Shown: one piece after another, positions 1-8,196 of the stretch
How the letters are laid out: each line of letters starts with the position of its first letter
How positions within the stretch are numbered: position 1 is the stretch's first letter
NCBI RefSeq assembly: GCF_030407495.1
Contig: NZ_JASDDG010000021.1
Span: forward strand, 1 to 64,000
Length of the DNA: 64,000 bases
Direction of reading: 5' to 3'
Source of the DNA: Arthrobacter sp. APC 3897
GTDB taxonomy: Bacteria; Actinomycetota; Actinomycetes; Actinomycetales; Micrococcaceae
Program-made: the position numbers and the translations under genes
The notes under the pieces: generated by a model
What the model was told of the DNA's origin: nothing
What the model saw: only the letters and a program-made list of their open reading frames with translations
Databases searched by the model: none

Positions 1-1030
1 TCAGCAGCAGCGCCGCCGCCCAGGCGCGCTGCGTGCTGGGATCGGTGTTGGTGGGCGAGGTGGGACTCATCAGCTGACGGTAAATGTAGGTGGGCAGGGT
101 GCTCATCCAGCCCGCGAAGACGTTCATGTTGATGGTGTTCACGAAGCCTGCGGTGACCAGCAGCGGGGCGGTCTCTCCGATGACGCGGGCAATGGCCAGG
201 GTGACGCCCGAAGCGATGCCGGAAATCGCCGTCGGCACCACCACTTTGAGGATGGTGCGCCACTTGCGCACCCCCAGGGCATACGCGGCCTCGCGCAGCT
301 CGTTCGGTACGATCTTGAGCATTTCTTCGGTGGAACGCACCACCACGGGAATCATCAGGACGGAAAGCGCGACGGCGGCCACAAAGCCGGTGCGCATGCC
401 CGGTCCGAAGACGAGGGCGAAGAAGGCTGCCGCGAACAGGCCGGCAACAATCGACGGGATTCCGGTCATGACGTCCACGAAGAAGGTGATGGCCCGGGAC
501 AGCGGTCCGCCGTTGCTGTACTCCACCAGGTAGACGGCGGTCAACAGACCAATCGGCACCGAAATGAGCGTGGCCCACAGGGTAATCAGGAGCGTGCCCA
601 CAATGCCGTGGTACGCCCCGCCCAGCACCGGGCCGCCTGTCTGGGCACTGTTGTTGTCCACGGCGCCGGTCATGCCGCCCATGGAGGTGAACAGGAAGTC
701 CGGGCTCAGGCCCGCCAGGCCCTTGGACAGGACGGTGAAGATCACGGAGACCAGGGGAACCAGCGCCAGGAGGAAGGAGCCGCAGATCAGGTAGGTGGCG
801 AAGCGGTCAACCGCGCGCCGGCGTCCTTCGACGATCCCGGTCATGGCGGTGGCGCCGAGCACAAAGATCACCGCGGTGAAGATGGTGAAGCTCGTAATGC
901 CGAAGCCGATCAGCGCGGACAGGGCTGCGCCCAGGATGACCGCGGCTCCCAGCACCACCCACACTGCGTACGGCGGGAGCTGGTTCTTGGTCAGTGTCGC
1001 CGGGCGGCGGCTGAGTGTTTGAGTCTGCAT
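1..1030 (-). CDS. pstA: PstA, phosphate ABC transporter permease (3' end cut by window)
   Basis: Inner-membrane permease of the high-affinity phosphate importer PstSCAB. The frame is open from the ATG at 1030 to the window edge with no stop, giving 343 residues. It shows several hydrophobic segments and a cytoplasmic EAA loop near residues 235-250 (NELREAAYALGVRKW), which docks on the ATPase PstB. The last visible residues lie in the final membrane segment, so only a short tail should be missing. The ATG shares one base with the pstC stop (TGATG), so translation is coupled. pstB is expected just off the left edge. Function is well supported by the EAA loop and the pstS-pstC context. Confidence 0.95.
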   Translation of the reverse strand, partial: MQTQTLSRRPATLTKNQLPPYAVWVVLGAAVILGAALSALIGFGITSFTIFTAVIFVLGATAMTGIVEGRRRAVDRFATYLICGSFLLALVPLVSVIFTVLSKGLAGLSPDFLFTSMGGMTGAVDNNSAQTGGPVLGGAYHGIVGTLLITLWATLISVPIGLLTAVYLVEYSNGGPLSRAITFFVDVMTGIPSIVAGLFAAAFFALVFGPGMRTGFVAAVALSVLMIPVVVRSTEEMLKIVPNELREAAYALGVRKWRTILKVVVPTAISGIASGVTLAIARVIGETAPLLVTAGFVNTINMNVFAGWMSTLPTYIYRQLMSPTSPTNTDPSTQRAWAAALLL

Positions 1031-1962
1031 CAGTTGGCTCCGGAGAATTCTTTATGGCGGCTGATGATCCAGCGCGCAATCACGTTCACGGCCAGGGTGA
1101 TGAGGAACAGCACCAGGCCGGCGGCGATCAGCTCGGACAGGCGCAGGCCGTATGCCTCGGGGAAGTTCAGGGCAATTTCCGCAGCGATTGTCTGGTTGCC
1201 CGGACGGATCAGGCTGGCAATCAGGCCGCCGGAAGAGAGAACAAGGGCCACGGCCATGGTTTCACCCAGGGCGCGTCCCAGACCCAGCATGACGGCGCTG
1301 ATGACGCCCGGGCGGGCGAACGGGAACACTGCCATGCGGATCATTTCCCAGCGGGTGGCGCCCATGGCCAGGGCTGCCTCCTCATGGAGTTTCGGAGTTT
1401 GCAGAAAGATCTCGCGGGTCAGCGAGGTAATGATCGGCAGCACCATGACTGACAGCACAATCCCCGCGGTCAGCATGGTCTTTCCGGTCTGGCTGGCCGG
1501 GCCGGAGAAGATCGGGATCCAGCCGGCATTGTCCGCCAGCCACGTGTACGGACCCACAAGGGCCGGTGCGAGCACCATCATCCCCCAGGCTCCGTAGACC
1601 ACTGACGGGATGGCTGCCAGCAGGTCAATGAGGTATCCCAGCCCCTGGGCCATGCGGCGCGGCGCGTAGTGCGAGATGAACAGCGCAACCCCGATGCCCA
1701 CCGGCGTCGCAATCAGCAGCGCAATGGCGGCTGCGATGACGGTACCGATGACCAGCGGCCAGATGTAGGTGAAGAACCCCTCGCCGCCGCTGATGTCCGC
1801 TGAATCTGCGGTAAACGTGGGCAGCGCCTGCCAGAGCAGGAAGACAGCCACGGAAAACAGGACAAGAAGGATGAGGCAGCCGGCCAGGAGCGTGATTCCG
1901 GAGAACACCTTGTCTCCGGCACGGCCGGCACCACCGGTGCCTTCTATGGACTTGCTGGACAC
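1030..1962 (-). CDS. pstC: PstC, phosphate ABC transporter permease
   Basis: Second permease subunit of the Pst phosphate importer, 310 residues. A first membrane segment lies at about 20-46, further segments follow, and the EAA loop is at about 193-215 (HEEAALAMGATRWEM). The start is a GTG at 1962 with AAGGG seven bases before it. It lies 217 bases downstream of pstS, separated by a hairpin, and overlaps pstA by one base. The gap suggests that pstS is made in excess over the membrane subunits, as is common for binding proteins. Confidence 0.95.
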   Translation of the reverse strand: MSSKSIEGTGGAGRAGDKVFSGITLLAGCLILLVLFSVAVFLLWQALPTFTADSADISGGEGFFTYIWPLVIGTVIAAAIALLIATPVGIGVALFISHYAPRRMAQGLGYLIDLLAAIPSVVYGAWGMMVLAPALVGPYTWLADNAGWIPIFSGPASQTGKTMLTAGIVLSVMVLPIITSLTREIFLQTPKLHEEAALAMGATRWEMIRMAVFPFARPGVISAVMLGLGRALGETMAVALVLSSGGLIASLIRPGNQTIAAEIALNFPEAYGLRLSELIAAGLVLFLITLAVNVIARWIISRHKEFSGAN

Positions 1963-2133
1963 TGCACAACCCTTCGGTTCTTCACTGGCAACTTCTTAAA
2001 CTCTACTGACCCTGCGCTGATCCCTTTGACACGGTGCTTCAGTCTGCCGCTGCAATCCCCCCCCATTTACTGTCCCACGGCCCGGCGAAGGCTGCGAACA
2101 GGAGGGGCTGCGAACAGGACGGGGCAGGCCCGC

Positions 2134-2165
2134 CCGGCGGCGGCACCCGGAAGCTCCGCCGCCGG
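2134..2165 (-). terminator. Hairpin between pstS and pstC
   Basis: A perfect 10-base stem (CCGGCGGCGG / CCGCCGCCGG) with a 12-base loop starts 15 bases after the pstS stop on the minus strand. There is no clear U tract, so it may act as a partial terminator or an mRNA-stabilising structure rather than a full stop. Either role would raise PstS relative to PstC and PstA. Confidence 0.5.
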
Positions 2166-2179
2166 AACCTGCACACGGA

Positions 2180-3304
2180 CTACTTGGTGACGCTGATGGT
2201 CGCCAGTGCGGCTTCTGCCTTCTCGCGCAGCGGCCCTGACAGTTCCGCGTTGCCTGCCGCGTCCGCTGCAGCTGCCTGCCCCTCTTCACTGACCACGTAG
2301 GAGCCGAAGGCCTTCACCAAATCAACGGTGTCAGCATCCGGGTAGGTTGTGCAGTAGATGTGGTAGGAGACCAGGACCACGGGGTAGGCGCCGGATTCCG
2401 TGGTGTCACGGACCAAATCCATGGCCATGTCAGCCTCGGGGCGGCCCTCGCCGGTCACCGGCGTGGAGGCTTCCACGGCCTTCGCCGCGGCCTCTGAGCT
2501 GTAGGGGACGTACTCTTCGCCAACCTTTACGGCGACAGTGCCCATGCCCTCGACTGCTGAGGCATCCGCGTAGGTGACGGCTCCGTCAGTGGCGCCGGCA
2601 GCGGAGACAACGCCGCTGGTGCCCTGTGCATTCTCCTGGCCGTCCAGCTCCGCCGGCCATTCACCGCTGGCCTCACTTGTCCAGACGGCCGGCGCTGCAG
2701 CCGCGAGGTACTCTGTGAAATTCTCGGTGGTTCCCGACTCGTCGGAGCGGTGGACCACGGTGATGGGAGTGTCAGGCAGCTCGGTGCCCTCATTCTGGCC
2801 GGCGATCGCGGGGTCATTCCACGTGCTGATGTCGCCGCGGAAAATGCCTGCAACCGTCTCGGCATCCAGGTTGAGTTCATCCACGCCGTCCAGGTTGAAG
2901 GCGATGGCGATGGGCGAGATGTAGGCGGGAATGTGCAGCGCTCCGTCCGGCCCGCACGCCTCGATGGAGGCTCCCACCTCCTCGTCCTTCAAATGGGCAT
3001 CCGAACCGGCAAACTGCACTCCACCGGCGAGCAGTGCCTTGCGTCCTGCACCCGATCCGTCCGGAGAGTACTGCACGGCGGCGTCCGGGTTTGCTGCGGT
3101 AAAGCCCGCTATCCAGGCCTGCATCGCGGAGTCCTGGGAGGAGGCACCGGAGCCGGAAAGCGTCCCGGAGAGGGCGCTTTCCGATGAGGACGACGGCGTG
3201 CTGCCGCCGGCGGGGGTGATGGCGCTGTCACTGCCGCACGCCGACAAGGCGAGAGCGGCGGCTGACAGCAGGGCTGCGGAACGAACAATGCGAATTACCG
3301 ACAC
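2180..3304 (-). CDS. pstS: PstS, phosphate-binding lipoprotein
   Basis: Extracytoplasmic phosphate-binding protein that feeds PstCA, 374 residues. The N-terminus is a lipoprotein signal with lipobox LSAC, the acylated Cys being residue 23. A Ser/Gly-rich linker follows, then the phosphate-binding motifs of the family (GSGASSQ, DGSGAGRKAL, SDESGTTENF). I chose the GTG at 3304 because AAAGGGG lies a few bases upstream and it places the signal peptide correctly. The open frame continues 72 codons further upstream but that part has no signal-peptide character. A PHO box lies about 100 bases upstream. Confidence 0.96.
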   Translation of the reverse strand: MSVIRIVRSAALLSAAALALSACGSDSAITPAGGSTPSSSSESALSGTLSGSGASSQDSAMQAWIAGFTAANPDAAVQYSPDGSGAGRKALLAGGVQFAGSDAHLKDEEVGASIEACGPDGALHIPAYISPIAIAFNLDGVDELNLDAETVAGIFRGDISTWNDPAIAGQNEGTELPDTPITVVHRSDESGTTENFTEYLAAAAPAVWTSEASGEWPAELDGQENAQGTSGVVSAAGATDGAVTYADASAVEGMGTVAVKVGEEYVPYSSEAAAKAVEASTPVTGEGRPEADMAMDLVRDTTESGAYPVVLVSYHIYCTTYPDADTVDLVKAFGSYVVSEEGQAAAADAAGNAELSGPLREKAEAALATISVTK

Positions 3305-3402
3305 GTCTGCCCCTTTCAAGGGCTCGTTTTCCGTAGAGCAGGCGCCCCGGCACGTGCCGGCACACCGGGACGTCTTGCCGTCCCTCCACCGATGGTGGAC
3401 GG

Positions 3403-3424
3403 AGAAGGTTAACGAAAGGTGAAC
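3403..3424 (-). promoter_or_regulatory. PHO box (PhoP operator) upstream of pstS
   Basis: Read on the minus strand, two 11-base direct repeats follow each other: GTTCACC plus TTTC (3424-3414) and GTTAACC plus TTCT (3413-3403), with a weaker third copy ending in CCACC just downstream. This matches the actinobacterial PHO box design of GTTCACC-type 11-base repeats bound by the response regulator PhoP. It sits about 100 bases before the pstS GTG. PhoP itself is not in the window. Confidence 0.75.
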
Positions 3425-3557
3425 GGGGACAAGCGGCGCAGGAAACTCTGTCCGGCATACCTGTATCAACGTGCTGCGGGTGTTGCCCCGCCGGATCTGC
3501 CCGGCTCCGAAGCGCGTCACAGACGCTTCCGGGATGGAGGCCGCACCGCGTGCCCCC

Positions 3558-3563
3558 TAGACT
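3558..3563 (+). promoter_or_regulatory. -10 element TAGACT of a probable leaderless gene
   Basis: TAGACT matches the actinobacterial TANNNT -10 hexamer and ends six bases before the ATG at 3570. Transcription would start at or within a base or two of the ATG. No ribosome binding site is visible. I see no good -35. Confidence 0.5.
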
Positions 3564-3569
3564 GTTGGC

Positions 3570-4700
3570 ATGCCCCCACGCGACCGCCTTGCCCAAAGCC
3601 GGGGGTTCCTGCGCAACCGGGTCAACGTTGGGCTGCGCCGAAGCCGCGACTCGATCATTCCCGCCCTGCAGATGACCATCTGCGCCGTGGGAGCCTACGG
3701 CTTTGCCGAGTATGTGCTCGGCCATGAGGGCCCGCTCTTCGCGGCCACTGCCGCACTCATTTCGCTGGGCTTTTCCCGGGAGCCGCGTACCCGCAGGGTG
3801 CTGGAGGTTGGCATTGGCTGCACCCTGGGCATCACCATCGGTGAACTCCTGCTGCATGTGCTGGGCACGGGACTGTGGCAGGCCGCCGTCGTACTCTTCT
3901 TCTCTGTCATGCTGGCCCGCTTCCTGGACCGCGGCGTCATCTTTACCACCCAGCTGGGCCTGCAGTCGCTGCTGGTGGTCCTGCTGCCCGCCCCGGACGG
4001 CGGCGTGTTCACGCGCAGCGCCGATGCCGTGGTGGGCGGGCTGTTTGCCCTCCTGGTCACCATGCTGGCTCCGCGCGATCCCCGGCGGGAACCGAAGGCG
4101 AACGTCCGCGACCTGCTGCACGAGCTCTCCGCGGTGCTGCGCCAATGCGCCGACGCCGTGGCGAAAAGTGACTCCACCATTGCCTGGCACGCCCTGGTGC
4201 GCGCCCGCAACACGCAGCCCCAGCTGGACCTGCTCACCCGCAGCGTGCGCGATGCCCGCGAGATTGCCCGGATATCCCCGGCCTACCGGCGGCATTTGGC
4301 GGAACTGGGGGACCTGCGGGGGTCCATCGGTTACCTGGACCTGGCAGTGCGCAACAGCCGCGTCTTTGCCCGCCGCACCACGTCGGTCATCAATCACGCA
4401 GCACTCGATGACGAGGCCATCGAACGGGTTACCGAGGTGGTGAACGATACGGCCGACGCCGTCGACATCCTCGCCCGCGCACTGGCCGGCGGTGAGTCCG
4501 CGGGGACGAGGGAAAGGCACCTTCGCCAGGCACGCAATGAACTTACCGCCGTCGGTTCGCAGCTGAACCCCGGCTCCCTGGGCATCACCAACATTCAGGG
4601 GGACGCGCTGATCATGCTTTTCCGGCCGCTTGTGGTGGATCTGCTCGAGTCCACGGGACTCACCCACGAGGAAGCAGTGAGCTGCCTGTCCGAAGTGTGA
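3570..4700 (+). CDS. FUSC-family membrane protein (aromatic acid exporter-like)
   Basis: 376 residues. The first ~170 contain a run of hydrophobic segments typical of the FUSC/aromatic-acid-exporter fold, with a short loop ending REPRTRR at about 70-77. The remaining ~200 residues are a soluble, helix-rich cytoplasmic part. Relatives are described as transporters of aromatic acids or as uncharacterised membrane proteins, and the substrate here cannot be told. It stands alone between the divergent pstS and the downstream radA. The ATG is preceded closely by TAGACT and has no ribosome binding site, so it is probably leaderless. Confidence 0.75.
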   Translation: MPPRDRLAQSRGFLRNRVNVGLRRSRDSIIPALQMTICAVGAYGFAEYVLGHEGPLFAATAALISLGFSREPRTRRVLEVGIGCTLGITIGELLLHVLGTGLWQAAVVLFFSVMLARFLDRGVIFTTQLGLQSLLVVLLPAPDGGVFTRSADAVVGGLFALLVTMLAPRDPRREPKANVRDLLHELSAVLRQCADAVAKSDSTIAWHALVRARNTQPQLDLLTRSVRDAREIARISPAYRRHLAELGDLRGSIGYLDLAVRNSRVFARRTTSVINHAALDDEAIERVTEVVNDTADAVDILARALAGGESAGTRERHLRQARNELTAVGSQLNPGSLGITNIQGDALIMLFRPLVVDLLESTGLTHEEAVSCLSEV

Positions 4701-4744
4701 TCACCGGGCCCGGGCTGCGGCGCGGACGTGTCAGTGCGGCGGGA

Positions 4745-4750
4745 TAGCCT
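4745..4750 (+). promoter_or_regulatory. -10 element TAGCCT of a probable leaderless radA
   Basis: TAGCCT fits the TANNNT -10 pattern and is followed by six bases (GTTTTT) and then the radA ATG at 4757. The start of transcription would coincide with the start codon. No Shine-Dalgarno sequence is present. Confidence 0.5.
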
Positions 4751-4756
4751 GTTTTT

Positions 4757-6124
4757 ATGGCCACAAAGACAACCCGCGCAAAAACCGCCAACTACCGCTG
4801 TGCCGAGTGCGGCTGGACCACCGCCAAGTGGGTGGGCCGCTGCGGTGAATGCCAGGCGTGGGGCACCGTGGAGGAAGCCGGGGAAGTCATTGCCCGAACC
4901 ACTGCTGCTGCCACCGTTACCCGCCCGGCGCAGCGCATTGCGGACGTGGACTCCACCACCGCCGCCTATCAGGCCACGGGAGTGGATGAGCTGGACCGCG
5001 TTCTGGGCGGCGGACTGGTCCCGGGTGCCGTTATCCTCCTGGCCGGTGAACCCGGGGTCGGAAAATCCACGCTTCTGCTGGATGTGGCGGCCAAGGTGGG
5101 GAACCTCGGACGGGATGTCCTGTACGTCACCGGTGAAGAATCCACGGCGCAGGTAAAACTGCGTGCCGAGCGTATCGGTGCGGTGTCGGATTTTCTGTAC
5201 CTGAGCGCTGAAACCGATCTGGGCCAGGCCCTGGGCCAGGTGGAACAGGTCAAGCCCGCCCTGTTGATCGTCGACTCCGTGCAGACCCTGAGCAGCTCCG
5301 CCGTGGACGGCAGCGCCGGCGGGGTCAGCCAGGTCCGCGAAGTGGCAGCCTCCCTGATTGCGGCGGCCAAGGAACGGAACATGACCACCCTGCTCGTGGG
5401 GCACGTGACCAAGGACGGTTCCATCGCCGGCCCCCGGCTGCTGGAACACCTTGTGGATGTGGTCTGCCAGTTCGACGGCGACCGGCACTCCCGCCTGCGC
5501 CTGCTGCGGGCCGTGAAAAACCGCTACGGCCCCACCGATGAAGTGGGCTGCTTCGACCTGACGGAAGAGGGCATTGTGGGCCTCGCGGACCCCTCCGGAC
5601 TGTTTGTGTCCCGGACCAAGGAACCCGTGTCCGGCACCTGCATTACCGTCACGCTGGAAGGGAAGCGGCCGCTGGTGGCCGAGGTCCAGTCATTGCTGGC
5701 CGAAACCAGCAACGCTCAGGCCCGGCGCGCCACCAGCGGACTGGATTCTTCTCGGGTCGCCATGCTCCTGGCGGTGCTGCAGCAGCGGGCGTCCATGAAT
5801 CTGGCCAAGGATGACAGCTACGTGGCCACAGTGGGCGGGGTCAAGCTCAGCGAGCCGGCCACCGATCTGGCAGTGGCCCTTGCCGTCGCATCCGCAAAGA
5901 TGAACAAACCCCTTCCTGCCCAGCTGATTGCCTTCGGAGAGGTTGGCCTGGCCGGAGAGGTGCGGCCCGTCCCCGGCATTGCACGGCGGATCCAGGAAGC
6001 GGAACGCCTCGGTTTCACGCACGCGGTGGTACCGGCTTCCCCCAACGGCCCCGGTGCGGTTCCGGCGGGTTTCCACGTCCGGGAGGTCTCCACCCTGACG
6101 GAGGCACTCAAGCTCTTGTTCTAG
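4757..6124 (+). CDS. radA: RadA/Sms, DNA repair ATPase
   Basis: 455-residue RecA-related helicase/ATPase that helps process recombination intermediates. A four-cysteine zinc finger lies at C15, C18, C29 and C32. Walker A is at about 97-105 (GEPGVGKST). The RadA-specific KNRYG motif follows at about 254, and a C-terminal Lon-protease-like domain fills roughly 320-455 without an obvious protease function. Length is normal for the family. disA follows 130 bases downstream in the same direction; a physical and functional RadA-DisA link is known in Bacillus subtilis. Confidence 0.97.
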   Translation: MATKTTRAKTANYRCAECGWTTAKWVGRCGECQAWGTVEEAGEVIARTTAAATVTRPAQRIADVDSTTAAYQATGVDELDRVLGGGLVPGAVILLAGEPGVGKSTLLLDVAAKVGNLGRDVLYVTGEESTAQVKLRAERIGAVSDFLYLSAETDLGQALGQVEQVKPALLIVDSVQTLSSSAVDGSAGGVSQVREVAASLIAAAKERNMTTLLVGHVTKDGSIAGPRLLEHLVDVVCQFDGDRHSRLRLLRAVKNRYGPTDEVGCFDLTEEGIVGLADPSGLFVSRTKEPVSGTCITVTLEGKRPLVAEVQSLLAETSNAQARRATSGLDSSRVAMLLAVLQQRASMNLAKDDSYVATVGGVKLSEPATDLAVALAVASAKMNKPLPAQLIAFGEVGLAGEVRPVPGIARRIQEAERLGFTHAVVPASPNGPGAVPAGFHVREVSTLTEALKLLF

Positions 6125-6254
6125 GACGGAGCACACCTGCGGCGGACGGCACAAAGGTGATCATTGTCCCGTGCGGGACCACTACTATAGGGAAAGTGTC
6201 TGTGCATTGTCCGCCCAGAACGTCAGTGGGCCCGACGGCCGGAAGGAAGTGACC

Positions 6255-7331
6255 GTGGCACGAAGTCCCGAAGATTCATTGAAGGCCACCCTGGCCCGGG
6301 TAGCACCCGGAACCGAGCTCCGCGATGGTCTGGAGCGCATTCTGCGCGGCCGCACCGGTGCCCTGATCGTCATGGGCTTTGACCGGACCGTTGATTCCAT
6401 CTGCTCCGGCGGATTCGATATCGGCATCGATTTTTCACCTACCCGTCTGCGGGAACTGGCCAAAATGGACGGTGCCATTGTCTGTGACAAGGACGCCAAG
6501 ACCATTCTGCGTGCAGCAGTGCAGCTGGTGCCGGACCACACCATCGAAACGCACGAATCCGGAACCCGGCACCGCACCGCGGAACGCGTAGCCATCGAGA
6601 CCGGTTTTCCGGTCATCTCAGTCAGCCAGTCCATGCAGATCATCCAGCTCTACGTGGGCGGACTGCGCCATGTGCTGGAAGGTTCCGAGCCGATGCTGGC
6701 CCGCGCCAACCAGGCTCTGGCCACGCTTGAGCGCTACCGGGCGCGTCTGGACCAGGTCACCAATTCCCTGTCCGCCCTGGAAATCGAAGCCATGGTCACG
6801 GTCCGGGATGTGGCTGTCACCCTGCAGCGCCAGGAAATGGTGCGCCGCATTTCCGAGGAAATCTCCCAGTATGTCCTCGAGCTCGGGGTGGACGGCCGCC
6901 TGTTGTCGCTGCAGCTCGAGGAACTCACCGCCGGCCTGGGTCCGGGCAGCGAGATGATTGTCCGGGACTACGCTGACCTGCAGGACGGCACCCAGCGGCC
7001 GGATGACCAGGTGGCCACGCTGCAGAACCTCAGCTCCTCCGACATAGTTGACCTGGCCAAAATCGCCGCAGTAGTGGGGTTCCAGCCCGGCCAGGATTCA
7101 TTGGAAGCCGTGGTGCAGCCGCGCGGCTACCGGCTGCTCAGCAACATCAAGTCAGTGCCGCCGGCGGTCTCCAACCGGCTGGTGGACCACTTCGGCGGCC
7201 TGCAGAACCTCATGGCCGCCAATATTGATGACCTGATGACGGTGGACGGCATCGGCGAGCAGCGCGCCCGCACCGTGCGCGAGGGGCTCTCACGCATTGC
7301 CGAGACCAGCCTGCTCGACCGGTTCATGTAA
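6255..7331 (+). CDS. disA: DisA, DNA-integrity scanning diadenylate cyclase
   Basis: Makes cyclic di-AMP from two ATP and stalls on branched DNA. I chose the GTG at 6255 with GGAAGG a few bases upstream; this gives 358 residues, the usual family length. The DAC domain shows the DGA motif at 72-74 and the RHRTAER motif at 105-111. A helical linker follows, and the C-terminal helix-hairpin-helix region (VDGIGEQRARTVREGL) binds DNA. A 16-base tandem repeat begins inside the last codons and runs past the stop. Confidence 0.97.
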   Translation: MARSPEDSLKATLARVAPGTELRDGLERILRGRTGALIVMGFDRTVDSICSGGFDIGIDFSPTRLRELAKMDGAIVCDKDAKTILRAAVQLVPDHTIETHESGTRHRTAERVAIETGFPVISVSQSMQIIQLYVGGLRHVLEGSEPMLARANQALATLERYRARLDQVTNSLSALEIEAMVTVRDVAVTLQRQEMVRRISEEISQYVLELGVDGRLLSLQLEELTAGLGPGSEMIVRDYADLQDGTQRPDDQVATLQNLSSSDIVDLAKIAAVVGFQPGQDSLEAVVQPRGYRLLSNIKSVPPAVSNRLVDHFGGLQNLMAANIDDLMTVDGIGEQRARTVREGLSRIAETSLLDRFM

Positions 7332-7368
7332 CGGGCGGTTCATGTAACGGGCCGTTCATGCAGCGGCC
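7321..7368 (+). repeat. Three 16-base tandem repeats across the disA stop codon
   Basis: Units at 7321-7336 and 7337-7352 are identical (GGTTCATGTAACGGGC); a third at 7353-7368 is diverged. The first copy encodes the last DisA residues and the stop. Because 16 is not a multiple of three, copy-number change would not extend the protein, since the stop is in the first unit. Confidence 0.85.
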
Positions 7369-7419
7369 GGGCACCGGGTCTACCATCCGGCGGGCCGGTC
7401 CCTCCCGCTCGAAGCCCGG

Positions 7420-8109
7420 TTACTCCAGCTCGAAGGTGGTCCGTTCGCTGCTGATGTCCCCCAGGCGCGCGGTGAACGAGTAGGTTCCCGGGTTGGGGTT
7501 GCTGGGAACATCCGCGCATCCGGGGGCCGAGCGCTGGCGTTCCCAGTTGAACTTTGCCGTTTCCACGCTGTTGGGCTTGATGGTCTTGAACAGGTCCTCC
7601 CCGGCCTGCTGGCAGTCAACAGAGGAGAAGATCCGGTCCGGCCCGCTGGTGATGATGAACTCCATTTGGCTGGTCCCCACATTGACGGCGCAGGCTTCCG
7701 TCCCGGTGTTGGTGACCGTCATGGTCAGCACCGGCGAAACGCCGGCTGCATAGCTCAAGGCGTCGGTAGTGGCGCTGACTCCCACGGAGGCCGGCGGACA
7801 CGGCTCCGGTGCGGCGGTTGCGCTGGCCGTAGCTGCCGGGCTGGGAGCAGGAGAGGTCGGAGCAGCCGTACCGGTGGCCGGCGCCGCTCCGGGCTGCTGG
7901 TTGTCCGGGCCGGGAAGAGTGGCTTCCTCTGTTGTTTCCGAGGCGGAAGCACTGTTGTCTCCCTGGAGCATCTTGACCGCGGCGGTGATGCCTGCGATCA
8001 GGCCTGTCAGGACCAGGAGCACCAGGATTCCTGCGACAATCCTGCGCCTCCGGTAGACCGCCGCGCTGGGCCGCTCTGGAGCCCTGTTAGATGTTTCGTT
8101 CCCAACCAT
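7420..8109 (-). CDS. Membrane-anchored secreted protein of unknown function
   Basis: 229 residues. Residues 1-23 are cytoplasmic and basic, one membrane segment lies at about 24-47, then a low-complexity Thr/Ala/Pro/Ser linker at about 50-105. A small extracytoplasmic domain follows with four cysteines (CPP, EACAVNV, VDCQQ, PGCAD) that could form two disulfides. The strand-rich pattern (VLTMTVTNTG) suggests an immunoglobulin-like fold of the kind found in DUF4232-type proteins. The function is unknown. The gene is divergent from mutY and convergent with disA. Confidence 0.8.
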   Translation of the reverse strand: MVGNETSNRAPERPSAAVYRRRRIVAGILVLLVLTGLIAGITAAVKMLQGDNSASASETTEEATLPGPDNQQPGAAPATGTAAPTSPAPSPAATASATAAPEPCPPASVGVSATTDALSYAAGVSPVLTMTVTNTGTEACAVNVGTSQMEFIITSGPDRIFSSVDCQQAGEDLFKTIKPNSVETAKFNWERQRSAPGCADVPSNPNPGTYSFTARLGDISSERTTFELE

Positions 8110-8196
8110 GACTTAAGGCTAGGTAACCGGCCCCGGATTACCTGCCGCACCACGCCGGTTAGTAGAGTATTGCTGGTCATAACCGAGGGAGAATGC

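Noticed and set aside
2180-3520. pstS translated from the first in-frame start at 3520
   Set aside because: The extra 72 residues are Arg/Cys-rich, cross the PHO box and displace the lipoprotein signal from the N-terminus.
7666-8196. Long upstream extension of the mutY reading frame
   Set aside because: It is antisense to the anchored protein gene and has no ribosome binding site; the ATG at 8197 with GAGGGAGA and the normal MutY N-terminus fit better.
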